Source of the DNA: Xanthostigma xanthostigma
Lineage: Eukaryota; Arthropoda; Insecta; Raphidioptera; Raphidiidae
DNA length: 64,000 nucleotides
Reading direction: 5' to 3'
NCBI GenBank assembly: GCA_963575645.1
Contig: OY754469.1
Location: forward strand, 47,450,753-47,514,752
Shown: positions 1 to 11,473 of the stretch, one piece after another
Layout of the letters: each line of letters begins with the position of its first letter
Position numbering within the stretch: position 1 is the stretch's first letter
Position numbers and translations under genes: made by a program
Notes under the pieces: model-generated
What the model was told of the DNA's origin: nothing
The model's input: only the letters and a program-made list of their open reading frames with translations
Databases searched by the model: none

Positions 1-573
1 GTTACGTCATACTTACAGACTATTTATAATAATTGTATTCCTGTAACTCTTTAATGGCCATATTCACCGAATTTATTCGGTTCATTTGTTCTTCAGTTAA
101 CTATTCCTCCGAATAAATAATTCACCAACCATAATTATGTTTACTGCAGGTATAAATCTTCCAGGCTATAAATATTTATTCGCCTGATAAAATAATAATG
201 GCCGCCACATAGATAATACCTAACCTATAAACGTGGAGTATTATATCTATAGTTTACTCTTGTGAATTTATTTATGTGTTGCTTATTAACCTTTTGTGAA
301 GTGTATAGTTGTAAAACATTAAAGTTAGTGGAAGTTTTGTGTGCAATTGGATTAGGATAAAACATTATTTTGTGAAACTTTTTTTTGGCGGTTGCACTAA
401 CTCCATCTGTCGGATTTTTAGGTGAACGTAAAAAGCAAGGAGTATAGTGTATATAACTAACTTTTTTACCTGATAATTTGCTTGGTGAATTAAAAGTAAA
501 ATTTATTCTAACGAATATATTTGTTCCAAATGGGTATAAGTGTTGGTACCTGAGTTATATAGACGATTCCATT
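1..573. other. Unassigned AT-rich DNA at the left edge
   Basis: No supported gene, RNA or repeat copy. It could be single-copy intergenic DNA or an intron. Confidence 0.4.
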
Positions 574-633
574 TTTAGGGTTCCGTACCCGAAGGGTGCT
601 CAAACGGGACCCTATTACTAAGCCTCCGCTGTC

Positions 634-668
<35 letters not shown>

Positions 669-775
669 CTGTCAGCGGGCTGTATCTCAAGAACCGTAAT
701 AGGTAGAGAGTTGAAATTTTCACAGAGTGTGTATTTCTATTGCCGCTAGAACAACAAATAATTAAAAACCCCCCA
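574..775 (-). mobile_element. Lepidoptera GGGTTCCGTACCC repeat, right half (split copy)
   Basis: TTAGGGTTCCGTACCCGAAG, ACGGGACCCTATTACTAAGC and a (GTCT)n run. This is the 3' half, read in reverse, of a repeat common in Lepidoptera; the other half is at 1994-2103, with ER1 copy 1 between. Confidence 0.75.
631..674. repeat. (GTCT)n microsatellite
   Basis: About ten GTCT units with two C substitutions, an ordinary internal part of this Lepidoptera repeat. Confidence 0.9.
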
Positions 776-1993
776 AAACTCCCAAAAGAGGAGCAAACTA
801 AGTTTTTTGCTTATAATTCGCTCAATTTAAATCAGATCGTTTCGAGACCTGTCTTAAACGAAAGAGGAGAAAATTTTACATAGATTTTGTATAACAGAAT
901 TCGTCGAAACACTTTTTTTGTACAGCTTTATATAGAAATATAATGTATAAATTCAATTTTGTCTAATCCATAGCATACACGGAGATCGTCTGTCTTCGTT
1001 TGTTGCATAGTGTACTATGGGAATTTAAATATTGCGTATGTTTTGTCTTAAAAAAAAAGATTGCATTTGTTCAAAAACGAATGTCATTTCAAATATTAGT
1101 CAGTCTTTTGACATTAGTATTTTGTGAAAGGCAACGCCTTCTGAGTTAACGATTTGAATAACTAATTTTAATTATTAGAACATATTGCTTTGACAGATGC
1201 AAACGTCATTTTTTACATTTTTTACCATTCCAACACCATGGATGAGCGGAATGAAACCAAATTTTGGGAGGATGTTTGATATGCAAATATGAAGAGGCCT
1301 ATTGTTTTTCAGAGACGTCGGCGCAAGCGCAAAAGAAATATATATTATAATGTTGTTTTTATAAGATAATAGTATACTTTTCATAAAGGCGTATTATTTT
1401 GTTTTACAGGAGTTTTGTAAAATAAATTTTTGAAAAAAATCGGCGCATGCGTAGAAGAAATATATACTATAAGGCTGTTTTTTATATAATAACGGTATAC
1501 TTTTCATTACGGTTTATTATTCTATCTATGTTTACAAAAGTTTTGTAATTTTTTTGGGAAAAATTGGCGCATGCGCAAAAGAAATATATGCAATAACGTT
1601 GTTTTATATAGTAATAGTATATATTTCATAATGGTTTATTATTCTATTTTAAAAGAAAGTTTTGTAAAAAGTTTTAGGGGGAAAGGCGGCGCATGCGCAG
1701 AAGAGATATGTGCTATAACATTGTTTTTATATAATAATGGTATATGTTTCATAATGGTTTAATATTCTAAAGTTTTGTATTTTTTTTTTTTTTGGGGAAA
1801 TCGGCGCATGCGCAACAGAGATATTTGCCATAACGTTGTTATTTGATATAATGGTATATTTATCAAAACCTTATATTATTTTATTCTACAAGAAATTTTT
1901 GTAAAAAAAGTGTTTATAATATAAAAACGCCGGGGTGAATTATGTAAAATTTCACGCCTTGAAATTCTTGAACTACTTGCATACTCCCACTGG
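775..1993. mobile_element. Composite element ER1, copy 1
   Basis: Collinear with copy 2 without the 120-bp satellite: CGCTCAATTTAAATCAGATC near 831, ACGAAAGAGGAGAAAATTTT at 858, five 122-bp units (1315-1925), then CGCCGGGGTG and CATACTCCCACTGG. The left end is missing. The whole copy lies between the two halves of a Lepidoptera-type repeat (574-775 and 1994-2103). Confidence 0.7.
1315..1925. repeat. 122-bp minisatellite with GCGCATGCGC palindrome, 5 units
   Basis: Units start near 1315, 1438, 1565, 1687 and 1802. Each opens with CGGCGCATGCGC or a one-base variant, then ATATATGC..ATAACGTTG and GGTTTATTATTCTA. The palindrome matches the NRF-1/Ewg consensus; use as a binding site is inference. 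Confidence 0.85.
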
Positions 1994-2103
1994 TTACATA
2001 TTGTTATAGCGCCTCTCTTGTTTCTTTTACAAAAGTATTTAAAAAGTACATAGTGTACGGAACCCTTCGTGTGCGAGTCCGACTCGCACTTGACCGGTTT
2101 TTA
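1994..2103 (-). mobile_element. Lepidoptera CGGTCAAGTGCGAGTCGG repeat, left half (split copy)
   Basis: GTACGGAACCCTTCGTGTGC then GAGTCCGACTCGCACTTGAC: the inverted start of the same repeat that appears whole at 28483-28993. Confidence 0.75.
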
Positions 2104-2720
2104 TTTTAACACTTTGTATGATTGATTTTACGTACAATGTGTAGATGTTTTCATAAATATGCAAATGTTTTAAAACCGCCTGTATCTGAAGAATATTTTA
2201 ATAAAGATATATAGATATAATTTTGACATATTAAAAGTTAGTTCCGAAGCAGTTACATTTTTAAAGAAGAAAACTTTTAACTTCCCACTGTCAGTGAGTA
2301 TGCAAATATTTCAGCTACTTATTGACATAATATAATACCAAAGCGAAGCATGAAAAGTGTATAAAAACGCAAAGAAAGCATAATTAATGAACGTCGAAAG
2401 ACTATATTAAAAAATATGAATTTTAATTGGAAAATACTTCCGCTTTTTGAAAAGCTATAATAAAAATTCAACGCAACTTGCAAATTACTTCTCGTTGCCA
2501 TAGCCAGACAACCGGCGAGATAAAATTTCACTTAGTGAGAGGTGTTACACGTTTTACCTGTGGGGCATATTTTAGATTCTCGCACACAAAGAGCGTCTTG
2601 CACCTGGACGAATTTCCAAACTTATATTACACGAATTCGGAAACTATGTTGACACAGCTATTTAAAATACACTGGAACTTCGTTAATTCGAAGTTGAAAG
2701 GATCGGCCCAAAACTTCCAA
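2104..2720. other. Unassigned DNA with one 114-codon chance ORF
   Basis: The ORF at 2478-2822 runs into family Y sequence and shows no domain, so I do not call it a gene. Confidence 0.4.
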
Positions 2721-3192
2721 TTAAGGAGGTTGAGCCGTTTTACGAAGATAATGAAAAAAATAATAGATTTTTTTATGACAAAATTTTCTGTAAGAAATCC
2801 AAAATCATTAGGAGATTTATAAAGTTAAAAATTAAAAAAAACTTTTACAGTTAGTCTTATGGAAAATATGTCAACCTAGCATGCAAACGGTACATTTTCA
2901 TTTTTTGCTAATAACCAAATAATGTCAGCAGTCCCAAAAACTAACTATGTAAAGCATCGATGTCTTACACATATTTTAATATTTTTTCCAATTTAATTAG
3001 GAGACTTTTAATCAATAAAAAAAAATTATTAAACCTTAGCACTTTTCGATTATGGACTTTTATTCTTGACAATTTTAACAATTTTACCTGAATTTTCAAC
3101 TTTTTAATGATTTAATTTTAATTTTTATTACTTCTAATGTCTTTTTTAGGCGCGAATAGCGTAAGCTAAAGCGCCTATATGTACTCGCTTTG

Positions 3193-3256
3193 TCTGTGAA
3201 TCTGTGAATCTGTGAATCTGTGAATCTGTGAATCTGTGAATCTGTGAATCTGTGAG
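3193..3256. repeat. 8-bp tandem repeat (TCTGTGAA)8
   Basis: Eight perfect or near-perfect TCTGTGAA units inside the left part of ER1 copy 2; the last reads TCTGTGAG. Confidence 0.95.
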
Positions 3257-4051
3257 TCACGCTTTTTGTATCCAGCGTACAGCCCAAACGACTTAACCGA
3301 TTTTAAAAAACTTTTTTTTGTTCGATTTGTCTCCGGGTAACTTAAATCCTAACGTCGCCCGATTTTTGAATTTTTGCTCCAGAGGGGAGCAATTTAGAAA
3401 AAACGAAGTTTTTCGCTTATAACTCGCTCAATTTAAATCAGATCGGTTCGAAACCTGTCTTAAACGAAAGAGGAGAAAATTTTACATAAATTTCGTACAA
3501 CAGAATTCGCCCAATCACTTTTCTTATACACATTTATATAGAAATAAATTCAATCTGATATAACCGATAGCAAACATCTTTCGGTTATCTCTCTCTGTTG
3601 CACGGTATAACATGGTAATTTAATTATTGCGTATGTTCTGTCTTAAAATAAAATTGGACGATAATTTTATTTATGACAATAATAAAACAAAGGAGATAGC
3701 ATTTGTTCAAAAACGGATGCCATTTGAAATATTTATCAAATGCAACGCCTTCTAAGTTAACAATTTGAATAACTAATTATTAGAACTTAATACTTTGACA
3801 GAATATGCAAACGTCACTTTTGACATTTCTTATCATTCCGACATCAAGGAAGAGCGGATTGAAACCAAATTTTGGGAGGATGTTTGATATGCAAATATGA
3901 AGTGGCCTATTGTTTTTGGGGAACATCGGCGCATGCGTAAAAGAATATATCTCTTATAATGTTGTTTTATATAATAATAATATAGTTTTTAAAACGGTTT
4001 TTACTCTATCTATTTTTACTAGAAATTTTTGTAATTTTTTTGGGGAAAATC

Positions 4052-7000
4052 AGTGACGTCACTATAAATCCAATATGGCGGACTTCTAAAGATGGCGGAC
4101 TTATTTTATTATGCTTTCCTACAATATGGGTATCAAATGAAAGGGCTTGCTGAGAATAACTCGAAAAATAAAGTGACGTCACTCTACATCCAATATGGCG
4201 GACTTCTAAAGATGGCGGACTAATTTTATTATGCTTTCCAACAATATGGGTATCAAATGAAAGGGCTTGCTGAGAATAACTCGAAAAATAAAGTGACGTC
4301 ACTCTAAATCCAATATGGCGGACTTCTAAAGATGGCGGACTAATTTTATTATGTTTTCCTACAATAATATATGGGTATCAAATGAAAAGGCTTGCTGAGA
4401 ATAACTCGAAAAATAAAGTGACGTCACTCTAAATCCAATATGGCGGACTTCTAAAGATGGCGGACTAATTTTATTATGCTTTCCTACAATATGGGTATCA
4501 AATGAAAGGGCTTGCTGAGAATAACTCGAAAAATAAAGTGACGTCACTCTACATCCAATATGGCGGACTTCTAAAGATGGCGGACTAATTTTATTATGTT
4601 TTCCTACAATATGGGTATCAAATGAAAGGGCTTGCTGAGAATAACTCGAAAAATAAAGTGACATTACTCTAAATCCAATATGGCGGACTTCTAAAGATGG
4701 CGGACTAATTTTATTATGTTTTCCTACAATATGGGTATCAAATGAAAGGGCTTGCTGAGAATAACTCGAAAAATAAAGTGGCATTACTCTAAATCCAATA
4801 TGGCGGACTTCTAAAGATGGCGGACTAATTTTATTATGCTTTCCAACAATATGGGTATCAAATGAAAGGGCTTGCTGAGAATAACTCGAAAAATAAAGTG
4901 ACGTCACTCTAAATCCAATATGGCGGACTTCTAAAGATGGCGGCCTAATTTTATTATGCTTTCCTACAATATGGGTATCAAATGAAAGGGCTAGCTGAGA
5001 GTAACTCGAAACATAAAGTGACGTCACTCTAAATCCAATATGGCGGACTTCTAAAGATGGCGGACTAATTTTATTATGCTTTCCTACAATATGGGTATCA
5101 AATGAAAGGGCTTGCTGAGAATAACTCGAAAAATAAAGTAACGTCACTCTAAATCCAATATGGCGGACTTCTAAAGATGGCGGACTAATTTTATTATGCT
5201 TTCCTACAATATGGGTATCAAATGAAAGGGCTTGCTGAGAATAACTCGAAAAATAAAGTGACGTCACTCTAAATCCAATATGGCGGACTTCTAAAGATGG
5301 CGGACTAATTTTATTATGTTTTTCTACAATATGGGTATCAAATGAAAGGGCTTGCTGAGAATAACTCGAAAAATAAAGTGACATTACGCTAAATCCAATA
5401 TGGCGGACTTCTAAAGATGGCGGACTAATTTTATTATGCTTTCCAACAATATGGGTATCAAATGAAAGGGCTTGCTGAGAATAACTCGAAAAATAAAGTG
5501 ACGTCACTCTAAATCCAATATGGCGGACTTCTAAAGATGGCGGGCTAATTTTATTATGCTTTCCTACAATATGGGTATCAAATGAAAGGGCTTGCTGAGA
5601 ATAACTCGAAAAATAAAGTGACGTCACTCTACATCCAATATGGCGGACTTCTAAAAATGGCGGACTAATTTTATTATGTTTTCCTACAATATGGGTATCA
5701 AATGAAAGGGCTTGCTGAGAATAACTCGAAAAATAAAGTGACATTACTCTAAATCCAATATGGCGGACTTCTAAAGATGGCGGACTAATTTTATTATGCT
5801 TTCTAACAATATGGGTATCAAATGAAAGGGCTTGCCGAGAATAACTCGAAAAATAAGTGACGTCACTCTAAATCCAATATGGCGGACTTCTAAAGATGGC
5901 GGACTAATTTTATTATGTTTTCCTACAATATGGGTATCAAATGAAAGGGCTTGCTGAGAATAACTCGAAAAATAAAGTGACGTCACTCTAAATCCAATAT
6001 GGCGGACTTCTAAAGATGGCGACTCATTTTATTATGCTTTCCTACAATATGGGTATCAAATGAAAGGGCTTGCTGAGAATAACTCGAAAAATAAAGTGAC
6101 GTCACTCTACATCCAATATGGCGGACTTCTAAAGATGGTGGACTAATTTTATTATGTTTTCCTACAATATGGGTATCAAATGAAAGGGCTTGCTGAGAAT
6201 AACTCGAAAAATAAAGTGACATTACTCTAAATCCAATATGGCGGACTTCTAAAGATGGCGGACTAATTTTATTATGTTTTCCTACAATATGGGTATCAAA
6301 TGAAAGGGCTTGCTGAGAATAACTCGAAAAATAAAGTGGCATTACTCTAAATCCAATATGGCGGACTTCTAAAGATGGCGGACTAATTTTATTATGCTTT
6401 CCAACAATATGGGTATCAAATGAAAGGGCTTGCTGAGAATAACTCGAAAAATAAAGTGACGTCACTCTAAATCCAATATGGCGGACTTCTAAAGATGGCG
6501 GACTAATTTTATTATGCTTTCCTACAATATGGGTATCAAATGAAAGGGGTTGTTGAGAATAACTCGAAAAATAAAGTGACGTCACTCTACATCCAATATG
6601 GCGGACTTCTAAACATGGCGGACTAATTTTATTATGTTTTCCTACAATATGGGTATCAAATGAAAGGGCTTGCTGAGAATAACTCGAAAAATAAAGTGAC
6701 ATTACTCTAAATCCAATATGGCGGACTTCTAAAGATGGCGGCCTAATTTTATTATGCTTTCCTACAATATTATGGGTATCAAATGAAAGGGCTTGCTGAG
6801 AGTAACTCGAAACATAAGGTGACGTTACTCTAAATCCAATATGGCGGACTTCTAAAGATGGCGGACTAATTTTATTATGCTTTCCTACAATATGGGTACA
6901 AATGAAAGGGCTTGCTGAGAACAACTCGAAAAATAAAGTGACGTCACTCTAAATCCAAAATGGCGGACTTCTAAAGATGGCGGACTAATTTTATTATGCT

Positions 7001-8546
7001 TTCCTACAATATGGGTATCAAATGAAAGGGCTTGCTGAGAATAACTCGAAAAATAAAGTGACGTCACTCTACATCCAATATGGCGGACTTCTAAAGATGG
7101 CGGACTAATTTTATTATGCTTTCCAACAATATGGGTATCAAATGAAAGGGCTTGCTGAGAATAACTCGAAAAATAAAGTGACGTCACTCTAAATCCAATA
7201 TGGCGGACTTCTAAAGATGGCGGACTAATTTTATTATGCTTTCTAATAATATGGGTATCAAATGAAAGGGCTTGCTGAGAATAACTCGAAAAACAAAGTG
7301 ACGTCACTCTAAATCCAATATGGCGGACTTCTAAAGATGGCGGACTAATTTTATTATGTTTTTCTACAATATGGGTATCAAATGAAAGGGCTTGCTGAGA
7401 ATAACTCGAAAAATAAAGTGACATTACGCTAAATCCAATATGGCGGACTTCTAAAGATGGCGGACTAATTTTATTATGCTTTCCTACAATATGGGTATCA
7501 AATGAAAGGGCTTGCTGAGAATAACTAGAAAAATAAAGTGACGTCACTCTAAATCCAATATGGCGGACTTCTAAAGATGGCGGACTAATTTTATTATGCT
7601 TTCCTACAATATGGGTATCAAATGAAAGGGCTTGCTGAGAATAACTCGAAAAATAAAGTGACGTCACTCTACATCCAATATGGCGGACTTCTAAAGATGG
7701 CGGACTAATTTTATTATGCTTTCCAACAATATGGGTATCAAATGAAAGGGCTTGCTGAGAATAACTCGAAAAATAAAGTGACGTCACTCTACATCCAATA
7801 TGGCGGACTTCTAAAGATGGCGGACTAATTTTATTCTGTTTTCCTACAATATGGGTATCAAATGAAAGGGCTTGCTGAGAATAACTCGAAAAATAAAGTG
7901 ACATTACTCTAAATCCAATATGGCGGACTTCTAAAGATGGCGGACTAATTTTATTATGTTTTCCTACAATATGGGTATCAAATGAAAGGGCTTGCTGAGA
8001 ATAACACGAAAAATAAAGTGACATTGCTCTAAATCCAATATGGCGGACTTCTAAAGATGGCGGACTAATTTTATTATGCTTTCCAACAATATGGGTATCA
8101 AATGAAAGGGCTTGCTGAGAATAACTCGAAAAATAAAGTGACGTCACTCTAAATCCAATATGGCGGACTTCTAAAGATGGCGGACTAATTTTATTATGCT
8201 TTCCTACAATATGGGTATCAAATGAAAGGGCTTGCTGAGAAGAACTCGAAAAATAAAGTGACGTCACTCTACATCCAATATGGCGGACTTCTAAAGATGG
8301 CGGACTAATTTTATTATGTTTTCCTACAATATGGGTATCAAATGAAAGGGCTTGCTGAGAATATCTCGAAACATAAAGTGACGTCACTCTAAATCCAATA
8401 TGGCGGACTTCTAAAGATGGCGGACTAATTTTATTATGCTTTCCAACAATATGGGTATCAAATGAAAGGGCTTGCTGAGAATAACTCGAAAAATAAAGTG
8501 ACGTCACTCTAAATCCAATATGGCGGACTTCTAAAGATGGTGACTA
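4052..8546. repeat. 120-bp satellite array, about 38 units
   Basis: Tandem head-to-tail units of 120 bp, mostly a few per cent apart. Each unit has a GTGACGTCAC palindrome (perfect TGACGTCA core in about 26 of 38 by eye; others read GACATTAC or similar), then CCAATATGGCGGAC, then AAAGATGGCGGAC, then an AT-rich half. Units 3, 16, 17 and 23-24 carry small indels. Because 120 is divisible by 3, the minus strand stays open for up to 540 codons as a 40-residue repeat; that is a by-product of the period, not good evidence for a gene. The array sits inside the second ER1 copy and is followed by an M1 element. Confidence 0.97.
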
Positions 8547-8551
8547 AGTTT

Positions 8552-8745
8552 TTGACGTGATAACGTGTTATGAATTGATGAAACACCAGCTGCACGCACG
8601 AAAAAGTGTAACGTTCCATAACGTTCTGCCTGACCCTGTGCGTGTAAGCGAGAGCGCAGTAATGTATTATTAAATATGATATTCGAGCGGAATACGTTAT
8701 CACGTAAAACTATCGTCCGTAAACCGACTTTACAGACAACCAATT
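8552..8745 (+). mobile_element. M1 element, copy a
   Basis: GACGTGATAACG near the left end and CGTTATCACGTAAAAC near the right are inverted, followed by CCGACTTTACAGACAACCAA. It carries the GCACGCACGAAAAAGTGTAA block. It sits exactly between the satellite and the next minisatellite unit. Confidence 0.75.
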
Positions 8746-9430
8746 TTTTTATATAATAATGGTGTACTTTTTATAATGTTTTATTATTCTACTTTACAAG
8801 AAAGTTTTCTAAAATGTTTTTTGAGGGAAAGTCGGCGCATGCGCAGAAGAGGTATAAGTTATAAAGTTGTTTGTATATAACAACGGTATACTTTTCATAA
8901 CAGTTTATTATTCGATTTATTTTTACAAGAGTTTTGTATAATTTTTGGGAAAAATCGGCGCATGCGCAAAAGAGATACAAGCCATAGTTGTTTTTTATAT
9001 AATAATGGTGTACTTTTTATAATGTTTTATTATCCTACTTTACAAGAAAGTTTTGTAAAATGTTTTTTGAGGGAAAGTCGGCGCATGCGCAGAAGAGGTA
9101 TAAGTTATAAAGTTGTTTGTATATAACAATGGTATACTTCTCATAACAGTTTATTATTCGATCTATTTTTACAAGAGTTTTGTATAATTTTTGGGAAAAA
9201 TCGGCGCATGCGCAAAAGAGATACATGCCATCGTTGTTTTTTATATAATAATGGTGTACTTTTTATAATGTTTTATTATTCTATTTTAAAGAAAGTTTTG
9301 TAAAAAATTCTTTGAGCTAAAGTCGGCACATATATGTTATAAAGTTGTTTTTATATAATAATTGGGTACTTTTCATAACGGTTTATTTTTCTATCTGTTA
9401 TTACAAGAAAGTTATGAATTTTTTTTTCTA
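8746..9430. repeat. 122-bp minisatellite with GCGCATGCGC palindrome, about 5 units
   Basis: Same units as 1315-1925, with palindromes at about 8837, 8959, 9081 and 9206 and a degenerate unit near 9322. One further unit lies on the other side of the satellite at about 3925-4050. Pairs of units are nearly identical (8760-8985 against 9005-9230), showing recent duplication of a two-unit block. Confidence 0.85.
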
Positions 9431-10122
9431 AACTCATAATTTCAGAAATATTTTGAAAACAAATCTGTTATTCTTTTGTTCTGAAGATGTTAGTTATGTT
9501 TAATTTTTGCATGACACAATAACATATTACATAGAGAACCATGATTTTATTAAAATTATATTTTCCTTTCTGTGTTAAATTATTTTCAACTGTTATTTTT
9601 ACTTAGAATAAGTAAATTAAGTTATACTATATTATTCTCCAAGTGTCGTTAAATATATACACCGATTTTCAAGCAAAACACCGGGGTGTATGACGTAAAA
9701 TTTCGCGCCTTGTAATTCTTGAATTACTTGGGCATATACTCCCACTGGTTTAATTATTTACTGCAAAAAATATGTAAAATACAGATATTTACATATATTT
9801 ATATTTTCCAGCCTAACTTTGTACAAAAAATTCAAAAGTTAGTCCATTAAGTAAAATACTGAAATAATTAATTAACATTAAAAAAAATATTTATTTATGC
9901 CTTTATGACAATAACTTATTAGTATCATCGACTTATAACCTTTTGTAAAAATTTATTATGGAAAAGTTCCCATTTAGAACTCGACTTACTTTTGACTGGA
10001 ACTGTAACGCATCAACCTCCTTAAAGAGATTTTAAATTTGCTATACAGGGGGAGCAGGACAACGAGGGGGAGACAAATTATTTCCCTTCCTATTTTTTAC
10101 AGACTTTATAAGACATCTTCCT

Positions 10123-10530
10123 AAGGCCGCTGCACACGAGGCTAGAAACGCTGCTAGATTTGCCTACTAGTTTTCTAGCGCTGGTTTTCTTGATTGCTGT
10201 TATGTGGTCGCTTCACACGAGACGTCTTTTTAAGCTAGTTCTGTGAATAAATCTGGTGCGCGCGCAGTGACAGTTCAAATATAAACACAGAGCAAAACGT
10301 GTCTTTTGTCTGACTCTGAGCAGAATGACGCCGTGTTGGTTTGTGGGCGTTTGAATCGTGTCGCCCACGTGACAAGATACTGTTTCCTGATTGGTTTCTT
10401 GCACATACCTAGCAGCGGACCTAACAAGGAAAATAGCCCCTGTTCTAATTTTAAAACCTATCTTGTGAGCTAGCAGGCGAGCCCGCAGTGTGATGTCATT
10501 TCCGGAAGAACTCCAAGCAGTCTGTTGAAA
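10123..10530 (+). mobile_element. Family W element, truncated copy
   Basis: Left end GGCCGCTGCACACGAGGCTA; the body (GCGCGCAGTGACAGTTCAAA, ATCTTGTGAGCTAGCAGGCG) matches the W copies at 20929 and 22303. The right terminal repeat is missing and V sequence begins instead. Confidence 0.7.
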
Positions 10531-10770
10531 AACTACAAACTCGCAACTCAACAAAACTAAAGTAACAATAACAACTTGACAATAGCGTACTCGACTCTAA
10601 AGCAGGAAAGCGATAAGTGACAAAGGCAACGAGCGATCACGGCCAATCACCGACGAGCGCACGTTCCGTGCAGGTAGCTGGGAGGTGCTGGTGGTCTCAA
10701 CGGCTCTAAAATATGCCTTTACGACGCTGTTTGTGACTAACTTTTGAACCTTTTAGATCCGTGGCGCGTA
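10527..10770 (-). mobile_element. Family V repeat, copy 1
   Basis: AACTACAAACTCGCAACTCA, ATCACCGACGAGCGCACGTT and CTTTTAGATCCGTGGCGCGT match, inverted, 17870-18140. Class unknown. Confidence 0.6.
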
Positions 10771-11296
10771 TTATACGTCTTATCTCGCAGGAAATGTGTA
10801 TGCAGCTTTATCTATAATACATCTATCAACAAGATAGCAGCGGTTTTATATTATTCCATATACAGGTTTGCTGCAGGTATATTATATATAATAGATGTGC
10901 CTACTTAATACAGAAAACTTAGCGAGCTGAATATATTATAATTATATTCATAAGATACATAAAAGTATTTTATACGACAGGTTTTATATTTAAGCAAGTT
11001 GAAATTGTCACGCCGGTATGAGGAAAGAAAATTACATTTCCAATTCATGAAACGACACGAGCACAAAACTCATGAAACGTGTGTGGAAAAGGAAGATGTT
11101 CTCTTTTTCGCTCTCTCTCTCTTATTCTCTTTTTATCTATATATGTGCCTACCTGTATCCATTCACTTAACATATTACAGTGAAATATTTCTTAACTGAA
11201 GATTTCAGAGCTATATAAAAAAATTTTCCGTTCATCCAATAAAAATGATCAATGTGCTTATGACAAATTCATCACTAGGAAGAATAAAATATGTTT
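10771..11296. other. Unassigned AT-rich DNA
   Basis: Nothing supported beyond a TATA-rich tract near 10880-10960 and a (CT)n run near 11109-11130. Confidence 0.4.
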
Positions 11297-11473
11297 AACA
11301 AAAAAATTGAACCGACTTCACACTAAAAAGTAAAAAATAATTGCGTATTGAAATGTTTTGGAGTCGGTGTCAGCCAAAATGAAATCTATTCCGAGAACTA
11401 CACCGACTCCAAAACATTTCAATACGCAATTATTTTTTACTTTTTAGTGTTAAGTCGATTCAATTTTTTTGTT
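11297..11473. repeat. Inverted repeat (foldback MITE)
   Basis: Arms of about 74 bp: ATTGCGTATTGAAATGTTTT and GGAGTCGGTGT at left against ACACCGACTCC and AAAACATTTCAATACGCAAT at right, with a loop of 29 bp. CCGACTTCA near the left edge is a frequent Lepidoptera MITE terminus. Confidence 0.85.

Larger units (their letters stand above)
3149..9748. mobile_element. Composite element ER1, copy 2 (holds the satellite array)
   Basis: The left end is GGCGCGAATAGCGTAAGC...GCGCC and the right end is CATATACTCCCACTGG. It interrupts a Y-family element: Y sequence stops at 3148 and resumes at 9749, with TTTA on both sides as a possible 4-bp duplication. Blocks shared with copy 1 (about 775-1993) are AACTCGCTCAATTTAAATCA, ACGAAAGAGGAGAAAATTTT, CATTTGTTCAAAAACG, and near the right end ACCGGGGTG and TCGCGCCTTG. 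Inside are 122-bp minisatellite units, the 120-bp satellite and an M1 copy. I cannot assign the class. On the minus strand it ends in a GGCGC/GCGCC hairpin followed by CTAA, which recalls Helitrons, but it lacks a 5' TC. Confidence 0.7.
2725..10020 (+). mobile_element. Family Y element, copy 1 (TTAA-flanked, split by ER1)
   Basis: Y sequence runs 2725-3148 and 9749-10020. It starts GGAGGTTGAGCCGTTTTACG and ends AACGCATCAACCTCC, with TTAA on both sides (2721-2724, 10021-10024). TTAA duplication is the piggyBac-superfamily rule, so Y is probably a piggyBac-type non-autonomous element. About 700 bp of true Y, no ORF. Confidence 0.75.

Noticed and set aside
2478-2822. 114-codon ORF
   Set aside because: Its second half is family Y transposon sequence, it has no motif, and other Y copies do not keep the frame.
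4006-8507. Long antisense ORFs of 98, 461, 304 and 540 codons
   Set aside because: They are the 120-bp satellite read in a period-3 frame, broken wherever a unit has an indel; no start context, no domain. Kept only as a low-interest question.
4052-8546. CRISPR-like array
   Set aside because: Units are contiguous 120-mers without unique spacers, in an insect genome.
10213-10554. 113-codon ORF on the minus strand
   Set aside because: It lies within the W element; the frame is not preserved in the two other W copies.
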